This document shows positions 1 to 4,731 of a stretch of 5,896 bases of DNA, one piece after another; positions within the stretch are counted from its first letter, which is position 1; each line of letters opens with the position of its first letter. The translations under genes were made by a program, and so were the position numbers. The notes below the pieces were generated by a model. The model searched no databases. It had not been told where the DNA came from and saw only the letters and a list, made by a program, of their open reading frames with translations. This DNA comes from Cyanobacteria bacterium UBA7694 (GTDB lineage: Bacteria > Cyanobacteriota > Sericytochromatia > UBA7694). Where the stretch lies: positions 4,590 through 10,485 of the forward strand of contig DLGM01000216.1 in NCBI GenBank assembly GCA_002482705.1, in the 5' to 3' direction.

Positions 1-1
1 C

Positions 2-79
2 CAACAACTGAAGCTGCCCGCCACCGCTGAAGATATACTCATGCATTTGTCTAATGTCCCGGCCCCGGCACAGGTCTGA
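2..79 (+). CDS. C-terminal end of an upstream protein (partial)
   Basis: The frame beginning at base 2 is open from the window edge to a TGA at 77-79. It encodes about 25 residues ending in ...EDILMHLSNVPAPAQV. The composition (amphipathic ILMHL stretch, polar tail) looks like the natural end of a protein, and the other two forward frames hit stops at 28-30 and 7-9. It overlaps the start of the next gene (ATG at 54) by 26 bases in another frame, as in tightly packed bacterial genes. No family can be named from so short a tail, and a chance open frame of this length is quite possible. Confidence 0.4.
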   Translation, partial: QQLKLPATAEDILMHLSNVPAPAQV

Positions 80-455
80 GCCTCGGGGCTGGCAATGGCT
101 CGGCGGGCTGGCCTGGCTGTTTGGCTGGCCGATGCTGAGCTCTATACCGGTGTATTGGCCCTACGCCCAGGGTCCCCGCAGTTACTCAAGTTTTGCGGTC
201 ACGGGTGGGATCGCTCTGGTTCTGATTGGCGTGGGCGGGTGGCTGCTGCGCCCGGAGCCCAACAGTGACAGCCCGGCCTTGGATGGCCTCTCGCGCATCG
301 CCTGGCTGTTCTTCTGTCTCGGCATGGGAATAGGTATCACGCCGGGCTTTGGTGAGGGCTGGACCCCGCTGTTTGGACTGTGCCTCATGACCGGATGTGG
401 GCTCGGCGTGCTGACCCTGATCGGGCGCGTAGTCTTAAGCTTACAGCGCCGTTGA
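54..455 (+). CDS. small four-helix integral membrane protein, function unknown
   Basis: This encodes 133 residues. A short basic N-terminus (MSRPRHRSEPRG) is followed by four hydrophobic segments at about residues 13-35, 45-65, 79-96 and 103-127, ending in LQRR. The layout predicts an inner-membrane protein with both termini probably cytoplasmic by the positive-inside rule. Glycine- and tryptophan-rich helices (GGLAWLFGW, GIALVLIGVGGWLL, GMGIGI) suggest close helix packing. No catalytic motif or named family is recognised. The ATG at 54 is preferred because the next in-frame Met is residue 27, which would cut the first helix. No convincing Shine-Dalgarno precedes it, so it may be translated by coupling to the upstream frame that ends at 79. 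No terminator is visible between this gene and the next. Confidence 0.7.
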   Translation: MSRPRHRSEPRGWQWLGGLAWLFGWPMLSSIPVYWPYAQGPRSYSSFAVTGGIALVLIGVGGWLLRPEPNSDSPALDGLSRIAWLFFCLGMGIGITPGFGEGWTPLFGLCLMTGCGLGVLTLIGRVVLSLQRR

Positions 456-502
456 AGCAGAACGAAAAAGCGTTAAATCATGAATGGAAGGTCTCTATCT
501 CA

Positions 503-532
503 TTGGTAATGCGGCCCTTTCTGCCCTATAAT
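503..532 (+). promoter_or_regulatory. sigma70-type promoter of the 543 nuclease gene
   Basis: The -35 candidate is TTGGTA (503-508, 4/6 to consensus). An 18-base spacer separates it from a perfect -10 TATAAT (527-532). The expected transcription start is at about 539-540, only 3-4 bases before the ATG at 543, so the mRNA would be essentially leaderless. Confidence 0.65.
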
Positions 533-542
533 TGATGCACTT

Positions 543-2138
543 ATGCGATTTAGTGACCTCGATATCAGCCATCTTTTCCGCCCTTCCCGCTGTGAACGGC
601 GGGTGTTTCTCTTGGCCCAAGCCGATGTCGGCAAACCCGAGAGCCCTTTTTCTTTTGACAGCACCCTGCGCGAAGCTGATTTACATATCGAACGCCAACA
701 CCGCAAACATTTTGCTGAATACCTCGATTTGAGCCAAGGCGACTTACAAAGCCGGGTCGAGGCCACCGTCCGGGCCATGCAAAAAGCCGTGCCCGTCATT
801 TATAAACCCGTCATCCGCACCTGGCTGCTGATCGACGACCAAGACTGGGAAACCTGGGCTGAGCCCGACTTCTTAATCTTGGAAGAAGACGGTTATGTGC
901 TGCGCCACTGCCGTTCCGGCAAAAAAATCACCCGCGATGGCCACCCGGATGCTTATGTGGGCATTCAGTTTCATGGCTGGTTATTCCAAGAAATTTTCCA
1001 TTTGCCCCCGGTCCGCCTCGAAGTGTTCAACTCGGTGGGTAAAATTGTCACCATTCCCCCGGCTGACCCAGAACAAATGCGTGAGTTTATCACCACTCTG
1101 ACACGCCTGAAACAGGCCAAAGAAGAGCCTTATAGCCCCGTCAGCTGGACCAAATGCCAAAACTGTAACTTCCATGACCACTGTTGGGCCAAAGCTGAAG
1201 CCGAAGGTGATGTCTCGCTCATTCCCAATATCGAGGCCTCTCTCATTCTTGCTCTGCGGGAAGCGGGGCATACCCAGGTCAAGAGCCTGCTTGAACACCA
1301 CACCCCCACCTCTCTGGCGGCCTTCGAATGGCAAGATGGGGCCTTTCCACGCCCCGTGGGCGAAACCAAGGCCCGGCATATCCTAGGTATGGCCGAATCG
1401 CTCACCCATCAGCGCCCGGTCCTGCTGTCACGCCCCGAACTGCCCCAAACCAAGTATTGGGCTATGTTCGACCTTGAAGGTATTCCAGCCCAAGCCGGGC
1501 ACCAAGACAAAGTCTACCTCTGGGGCATTTACCTGACCGGCGATGCCCATGAGAATATGCAGACCATTTCCCCCGATTTATCCCGCCAGTCAGACAAAGA
1601 AAACTGGGAGCTTTTCCTTGAGAACTGCGCCCATATCTTTGACACTTACGGTGATGTGCCCTTTGTCCACTGGGGCACCTTTGAGCCCCTGAGCATCCAA
1701 CGCTACATCAAGCGCTACGGCGACCGCAGCCATGTAGGCCGCCGCGTGCTGCGCAATTTGCTCGACTTCTTTGTCTTGCTCAAACAGGCGGTTGTGGTCC
1801 CCCTGCCGAGTTATAGCCTCAAGGTGATTGAGCAGTATGTGGGTTATGAGCGCCCGGACAAAGAGTTTTCCGGCTATTGGTCGGTGGTCAACTACATGAA
1901 GGCCGCAACCATGAAAAACGAGGTGCGCCGCAACGAAATTATGCGCCAACTGCTGGCCTACAACGAAGCTGATCTGCTGGCCATGTGGGCGGTGGTGCAG
2001 TGGTTGCAGCGGCTGCTGATCGAAATGCCCGCTGAAAACGACGGAATGCCCCATCATGTAGCCATCGAGGCTCTTGCACCGGAAGCCCCCGAGACGGATC
2101 TTGCCCACAGCGCTGCGCAGCCCGACGTCTATCCCTAG
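543..2138 (+). CDS. TM0106-family RecB-like nuclease with RNase H-like (YprB/DEDD-type) exonuclease domain
   Basis: This is a 531-residue, probably cytoplasmic protein with two nucleic-acid domains. Residues 1-220 form a RecB/Cas4-like PD-(D/E)xK region. C17 near the N-terminus (LFRPSRCERR) and the later C205-x2-C208-x5-C214 match the four-cysteine iron-sulfur pattern of AddB/Cas4-like nucleases. PDFLI (108-112, D109) is the PD motif. The following D-x-K position reads R-H122-C-R124-SGKK, so both catalytic residues seem replaced. Residues about 305-490 form an RNase H-like exonuclease domain: FDLEG (D310, E312), FVHWGTFE (374-381), LLDF (D408), LPSYSLKVIEQYVGYE (421-436) and YNEADLLA with D477. 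Residues 495-531 are an acidic, probably disordered tail. The ATG at 543 is supported because SDLDISHLFRPSRC resembles the family N-terminus, and no SD is present. The biological role of this family is not established; DNA repair or nucleic-acid turnover is inferred. Confidence 0.88.
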   Translation: MRFSDLDISHLFRPSRCERRVFLLAQADVGKPESPFSFDSTLREADLHIERQHRKHFAEYLDLSQGDLQSRVEATVRAMQKAVPVIYKPVIRTWLLIDDQDWETWAEPDFLILEEDGYVLRHCRSGKKITRDGHPDAYVGIQFHGWLFQEIFHLPPVRLEVFNSVGKIVTIPPADPEQMREFITTLTRLKQAKEEPYSPVSWTKCQNCNFHDHCWAKAEAEGDVSLIPNIEASLILALREAGHTQVKSLLEHHTPTSLAAFEWQDGAFPRPVGETKARHILGMAESLTHQRPVLLSRPELPQTKYWAMFDLEGIPAQAGHQDKVYLWGIYLTGDAHENMQTISPDLSRQSDKENWELFLENCAHIFDTYGDVPFVHWGTFEPLSIQRYIKRYGDRSHVGRRVLRNLLDFFVLLKQAVVVPLPSYSLKVIEQYVGYERPDKEFSGYWSVVNYMKAATMKNEVRRNEIMRQLLAYNEADLLAMWAVVQWLQRLLIEMPAENDGMPHHVAIEALAPEAPETDLAHSAAQPDVYP

Positions 2139-2181
2139 TCATTGCCTCACAGGCCACTCAGCCGCAGAACCGGTCTATTTT

Positions 2182-2246
2182 GCAGTCGGTCTGATCTTAG
2201 GCACTCAGAACCTATTCAAAAATACACGGCTAGAACGCAGTCGGTC
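2182..2246 (+). repeat. 10-bp direct repeat GCAGTCGGTC, two copies 55 bp apart
   Basis: GCAGTCGGTC occurs at 2182-2191 and again at 2237-2246 in the same orientation. Both copies lie upstream of the hairpin cluster. They could be spaced protein-binding sites or remnants of a small duplication. A chance origin cannot be excluded. Confidence 0.4.
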
Positions 2247-2256
2247 CTTGCGGTGG

Positions 2257-2296
2257 CCGCATCCACGTGACGGTGTATACCGTCACGTGGATGTGG
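2257..2296. repeat. long perfect palindrome (hairpin 1 of a cluster)
   Basis: The arms CATCCACGTGACGGT (2260-2274) and ACCGTCACGTGGATG (2279-2293) are perfect 15-base reverse complements around a 4-base loop GTAT. In RNA the stem extends outward through a G-U pair (2259/2294) and two C-G pairs (2257-2258/2295-2296), giving about 18 pairs. Each arm contains the palindrome CACGTG. There is no T-run after it, so it is not a standard intrinsic terminator. Its length and perfection suggest a REP/MITE-like element or a strong RNA structure. Confidence 0.75.
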
Positions 2297-2350
2297 GCAA
2301 GGCGTATGTGATACGCACGGATGTGGGCGGGGACGTATGCGATACGCCCC
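2289..2350. repeat. two diverged ~30-bp tandem units, each with a hairpin
   Basis: GGATGTGGGC begins both units (2289-2298 and 2319-2328), exactly 30 bases apart. Each is followed by a small hairpin on the theme CGTAT-N3-ATACG: GCGTAT/ATACGC around GTG at 2302-2316, and CGTAT/ATACG around GCG at 2334-2346. The second is extended by GGGG (2329-2332) pairing with CCCC (2347-2350) across one bulged A. The loops and flanks differ while the arms are kept, which looks like selection or replication of structure. On the reverse strand the outer end reads GTAGGGGCGTAT..., which resembles dispersed GTAGGGGCG-type bacterial repeats that I recall; this was not verified. Confidence 0.7.
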
Positions 2351-2354
2351 TACA

Positions 2355-2384
2355 TTGTTATACTGTGGGTTAGAGGCCTATTAT
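2355..2384 (+). promoter_or_regulatory. candidate promoter of the lipoprotein-dehydrogenase operon
   Basis: TTGTTA (2355-2360, 4/6 to the -35 consensus), an 18-base spacer and TATTAT (2379-2384, 5/6 to the -10 consensus) predict a transcript start at about 2391, giving a leader of about 24 bases before the ATG at 2415. A second possible -10, TATACT at 2359-2364, has no good -35. The promoter starts 5 bases after the last repeat hairpin. Confidence 0.5.
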
Positions 2385-2414
2385 CCTCGAAATTGCACCC
2401 GGAGAATTGTCCCC

Positions 2415-3188
2415 ATGTTTAAACCCCTCACCGCCGCCACCCTCTGTGCCGCCGTTTTGGCTCTGAGCGCCTGTAATGTCCCGCCTGCCCCGGAAGTTCC
2501 CAATGCCAGTGCCAGCCCAAGCGCTAGCCCCAGTGCCGAGCCCAGCCCGGAGCCCACAATTATTCCGGTGCCCACCCCCACGCCTGAGCCAACGCCCTTC
2601 CCCACAGGCACTCCATTCCCCGCGTATACACCTGTCCCGGTGCCCTCTGCCTCAGCTTCAGGCCCGGCCCAAGACGTCAACGTACGCTTCCGCGTCGCCA
2701 TGATCAACGACAGCCGCCAGGTTTTGCCAGTACCTGACACCGAATTCACCGTCTACCCCTATCCACTGGCGCGCATCAAGCGTGAGTTGGCCATTCGCAA
2801 CAATGTCGAAGCCATGCCCACCGCTCCCTCACAGAATGCCAGCAAGTACCAAATCGTCGAAAAGGTCTGCACCTCCAGTGGCTGTACCGAACAAACCCGC
2901 CTCAACAACGCCTTGTTTGAAGCCGATAGCCAAGCCTACCGCGAAACCCTGCTGCCCAACTGGGAAGCACGCGCCTACCGGGGCCTCAACGACGAACTGG
3001 CCAAAGTCGCCGCTGGACGCGAAGTACAGCGTGTACGCACCAACGCCAATGGCGAAGGCTCCCTGTTTATCAGCACCGGCATGTGGTACGTCAATGGCAC
3101 CTACACGGCTGGCGGCACCACTTTAATCTGGGAAGATGTCGCCTTTGACATTACCCCCAATACCCGCACCATTGATCTGATCCGCTAA
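2415..3188 (+). CDS. secreted lipoprotein with proline-rich linker
   Basis: This is a 257-residue precursor. MFKPLTAATLCAAVLALSAC is a typical type II signal peptide: basic K3, a hydrophobic core and lipobox L17-S18-A19-C20. C20 would be lipidated and become the mature N-terminus, anchoring the protein in the envelope. Residues 21 to about 85 are a low-complexity Pro/Ser/Ala/Glu/Thr linker (SASPSASPSAEPSPEPT, then PTPTPEPTPFPTGTP). This is followed by a globular domain of about 170 residues with a C-x4-C pair (KVCTSSGC). The end, from RVRTNANGEGSLFI through WYVNG to FDITPNTRTIDLI, has the rhythm of a beta-sandwich carboxypeptidase-regulatory/transthyretin-like fold; this is a tentative reading. 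The start at 2415 is chosen over an upstream in-frame ATG at 2337 because the signal peptide begins here, GGAG (2401-2404) lies 10 bases before it, and the promoter lies between the two. The stop overlaps the next start. Substrate and role are unknown. Confidence 0.82.
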   Translation: MFKPLTAATLCAAVLALSACNVPPAPEVPNASASPSASPSAEPSPEPTIIPVPTPTPEPTPFPTGTPFPAYTPVPVPSASASGPAQDVNVRFRVAMINDSRQVLPVPDTEFTVYPYPLARIKRELAIRNNVEAMPTAPSQNASKYQIVEKVCTSSGCTEQTRLNNALFEADSQAYRETLLPNWEARAYRGLNDELAKVAAGREVQRVRTNANGEGSLFISTGMWYVNGTYTAGGTTLIWEDVAFDITPNTRTIDLIR

Positions 3189-4165
3189 TGCCCCCTCGGG
3201 TAGCTCTGCTGCGGGAGGTTCTGCCGGAAGGCTGGGCCGCCCTGCAAGCGGAGCCCTGGGAGGTCACCCTGTGCGAAGCCTCAGATCGGGACAGCCTACG
3301 CCACATATTAAGCACCCATGAAGCCGTGATCAGCACACTGTCCCACCGCATCGACGCCTCCCTGATGGCCGAAATCAGCGGTGGGCCTTTAAAAATCATC
3401 GCCAACCATGGGGTCGGATATGAAAACCTTGATGTGGCCGCTATTCAGGCAGCGGGCATTTGGGCCACCCATACCCCCGATGTGTTGACCGAAGCCACCG
3501 CCGAAATGGCCTGGGCTTTATTGCTTAATTTGGCCCGGCGCATTGGCGAAGGCGAACGCTTAGTCCGTTCCGGCCAGTGGCAGGGATGGGCCCCCAATCA
3601 ACTATTGGGCACCGGTCTGCGGGGTAAAACCCTCGGGATTGTAGGCTGTGGCCGCATTGGACAGGCCTTCGGGCGGATCGCCCACTTCTTTGGCATGCGC
3701 TTGACCTATTTTAACCGCTCGCGCCAAACGGCTTTTGAACAAGCCACAGGAGCCATTTCCCTTCCCCTCGAAGAATTATTGGCCCAAGCAGACGTGGTGT
3801 CACTCCATTTGCCTGCCAATGCCGAAAGTTATCACCTGCTCAACCGCCGCCGTTTACAGTTACTCAAACCCACCGCTCTATTGGTGAATACCGGGCGTGG
3901 TACCGCCATTGAGGAAGCCGTCCTGGTCGAACTCCTCAAAGCTGGGCACTTGGGCGGAGCCGCCCTGGATGTCTATGAATACGAACCCAAACTCAGTGAC
4001 GGGTTAACCGAATTGGAGAATGTAGTACTGGCTCCCCACCTGGGTTCCGCCACCCGCGAAACCCGTTTGGCCATGCTTTTGTGCTGCCGCGACAATATCC
4101 GCGCCGTGCTGATGGGTGAAAAACCCCCAAATCCATGTCCAATTCCGCTAGCACCTCTCCAATAA
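3188..4165 (+). CDS. D-isomer 2-hydroxyacid dehydrogenase (glyoxylate/hydroxypyruvate reductase-like)
   Basis: This 325-residue cytoplasmic enzyme has a normal length for the family, which reduces 2-oxoacids such as glyoxylate or hydroxypyruvate with NAD(P)H. An N-terminal substrate domain includes HGVGYENLDV (74-83), and VLTEATAEMA (99-108) marks the interdomain hinge. The Rossmann motif is G153-C-G155-R-I-G158 in TLGIVGCGRIG. YFNRSRQ (174-180) after beta-2 has N/R rather than Asp, which in this family favours NADP(H). The catalytic triad is intact: R237 in VNTGRGTA, E266 in DVYEYEP and H284 in LAPHLGSAT. The ATG overlaps the lipoprotein TAA by one base (TAATG) and has no SD of its own, so translation is probably coupled. 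The exact substrate cannot be read from the sequence; D-lactate or phosphoglycerate activity is less likely given the motif set and the lack of an ACT domain. Confidence 0.92.
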   Translation: MPPRVALLREVLPEGWAALQAEPWEVTLCEASDRDSLRHILSTHEAVISTLSHRIDASLMAEISGGPLKIIANHGVGYENLDVAAIQAAGIWATHTPDVLTEATAEMAWALLLNLARRIGEGERLVRSGQWQGWAPNQLLGTGLRGKTLGIVGCGRIGQAFGRIAHFFGMRLTYFNRSRQTAFEQATGAISLPLEELLAQADVVSLHLPANAESYHLLNRRRLQLLKPTALLVNTGRGTAIEEAVLVELLKAGHLGGAALDVYEYEPKLSDGLTELENVVLAPHLGSATRETRLAMLLCCRDNIRAVLMGEKPPNPCPIPLAPLQ

Positions 4166-4171
4166 ATCCGT

Positions 4172-4177
4172 TATAAT
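4172..4177 (+). promoter_or_regulatory. -10 element of the tRNA-Leu promoter
   Basis: A perfect TATAAT lies 14 bases before the first tRNA base, giving a start at about 4184 and a short 5' leader for RNase P. No good -35 is visible 16-18 bases upstream, where the sequence is the end of the dehydrogenase gene (stop at 4163-4165). Read-through from that gene could also contribute. Confidence 0.55.
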
Positions 4178-4191
4178 ACCGCTACGCATCC

Positions 4192-4275
4192 GCCGATGTG
4201 GCGAAATGGCAGACGCAGCTGACTCAAAATCAGCCGAGGTATCCCCTCGTGTCGGTTCGACTCCGACCATCGGCA
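4192..4275 (+). tRNA. tRNA-Leu (anticodon CAA)
   Basis: The 84-base gene folds as a class II tRNA. The acceptor GCCGATG (4192-4198) pairs perfectly with CATCGGC (4268-4274), with discriminator A4275. The anticodon stem GCTGA/TCAGC encloses the loop CTCAAAA, placing CAA at positions 34-36, which reads the Leu codon UUG. A long variable arm (CGAGG...CCTCG) and the T arm GTCGG-TTCGACT-CCGAC follow. The long variable arm and A73 fit leucine. The bases after the discriminator are CCT, so the terminal CCA is not encoded and must be added enzymatically. Confidence 0.95.
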
Positions 4276-4278
4276 CCT

Positions 4279-4312
4279 AAAAGCCCCCAAACAAAGTTTG
4301 GGGGCTTTTGTT
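4279..4312 (+). terminator. intrinsic terminator after tRNA-Leu, symmetrical
   Basis: The arms AAAAGCCCCCAAAC (4279-4292) and GTTTGGGGGCTTTT (4296-4309) are perfect 14-base complements around an AAA loop, with TTTTGTT on the 3' side. The stem begins only 3 bases after the mature tRNA end. Because the arm ends are A4/T4, the element could terminate in both directions. Confidence 0.9.
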
Positions 4313-4380
4313 ATCCCATTCTCAAATTCGAGAACGCGCCTAGACTGGCAAAGCATCCTTTATGCTCAAAGGGTCAAGCC

Positions 4381-4387
4381 AAGGAGG
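4381..4387 (+). promoter_or_regulatory. consensus ribosome-binding site of the 47-codon small gene
   Basis: AAGGAGG is the full anti-Shine-Dalgarno complement, ending 7 bases before the ATG at 4395. It is the strongest ribosome-binding site in the window and the main reason to call the small gene. Confidence 0.75.
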
Positions 4388-4394
4388 CCCACTT

Positions 4395-4538
4395 ATGGAA
4401 CGCTTTTGGACCGTCTGTTTTCGGATGATTGAGTCTCTGCTGATTCTGCGCCTGACCCTGCGCTGGTGGAAAGGATATATTCAGGATGAGTGGCTGGCGC
4501 GCAAACATGCCCGCCTCACAGGCCGTCGATCCGTTTAA
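4395..4538 (+). CDS. small basic amphipathic protein (47 aa), unknown function
   Basis: ATG at 4395 to TAA at 4536-4538 encodes 47 residues. The first half (MERFWTVCFRMIESLLIL onward to about residue 25) is hydrophobic and aromatic, with Arg/Glu spaced at 10, 13, 19 and 23, as in a membrane-surface amphipathic helix. WWKGYIQDEWLARKHARLTG and an RRSV end make a basic tail. No family is recognised. It lies between the tRNA terminator and the vault-like gene, so it is probably its own transcription unit. A possible -10 (TATGCT, 4361-4366) lacks a good -35. A real gene is favoured by the consensus SD at ideal spacing and plausible codon use; conservation was not tested. Confidence 0.6.
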   Translation: MERFWTVCFRMIESLLILRLTLRWWKGYIQDEWLARKHARLTGRRSV

Positions 4539-4664
4539 AAAAGTCAAACCATCCAATCATACCGCCACACCATTTCAACAGCATCTCCCATCTCCGCACA
4601 AGCCGGTTGTGTCTTCTCAGACTTTCTGTCACCAACATCACACTCAAACTGTGAGCGGATAGAC

Positions 4665-4693
4665 TTGTAATTTTTCAAACAAGTGTACATAAT
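4665..4693 (+). promoter_or_regulatory. promoter of the vault-like gene
   Basis: TTGTAA (4665-4670, 4/6 to consensus), a 17-base spacer and CATAAT (4688-4693, 5/6 to consensus) predict transcription from about 4700. That leaves a leader of about 32 bases before the ATG at 4732. Confidence 0.6.
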
Positions 4694-4699
4694 ACACTT
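4681..4699. promoter_or_regulatory. palindromic operator candidate over the -10 box
   Basis: AAGTGTA (4681-4687) and TACACTT (4693-4699) are perfect 7-base inverted repeats around CATAA. The palindrome covers the -10 hexamer and reaches the start point, the standard position for a dimeric repressor to block RNA polymerase. The binding protein cannot be identified from the site. Confidence 0.5.
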
Positions 4700-4731
4700 A
4701 TAAGATGTTTACAAGAAAGGATGCACAGATC

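Larger units (their letters stand above)
2139..2400. other. intergenic region rich in short repeats and hairpins
   Basis: This region lies between the nuclease stop and the lipoprotein ribosome-binding site. It has no convincing reading frame and no classical hairpin-plus-T-run terminator. It holds a 10-base direct repeat (2182-2191 and 2237-2246), a long perfect palindrome (2260-2293), a roughly 30-base tandem duplication carrying two more hairpins (2289-2350), and a promoter (2355-2384). The hairpins could act as a processing or termination barrier for the upstream mRNA; that is inference. Confidence 0.6.

Noticed and set aside
182..388. Reverse-strand open frame inside the small membrane protein
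   Set aside because: Antisense shadow with a proline/serine/arginine-rich composition, no ribosome-binding site, and a plausible membrane protein on the + strand.
1590..2108. 172-codon reverse-strand open frame inside the nuclease gene
   Set aside because: His/Gln/Val-rich product typical of an antisense shadow. The + strand carries recognisable exonuclease motifs over the same bases.
2257..2351. Possible CRISPR array, because of spaced repeats
   Set aside because: Only two diverged units with almost no spacer, no cas genes, and the repeats form hairpins across the would-be spacers.
2381..2749. Reverse-strand open frame with Gly/Val repeats opposite the lipoprotein linker
   Set aside because: The repeats are the complement of the Pro/Ser/Thr-rich linker codons, and it would overlap the lipoprotein signal peptide and promoter.
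4198..4428. 76-codon + strand open frame across the tRNA and terminator
   Set aside because: It translates the tRNA and the terminator hairpin, so it is not coding.
4597..4611. CACAA-GCCGG-TTGTG hairpin upstream of the vault-like promoter
   Set aside because: Only a 5-bp stem and no T-run, too weak to call a terminator or regulatory structure.
4650..4661. TGTGAGCGGATA, identical to 12 bases of the E. coli lac operator, just upstream of the vault-gene -35
   Set aside because: The second operator half does not match (GATAGACT instead of GATAACAA), there is no inverted symmetry, and no lac genes or LacI-type regulator are near. It is most likely coincidence.
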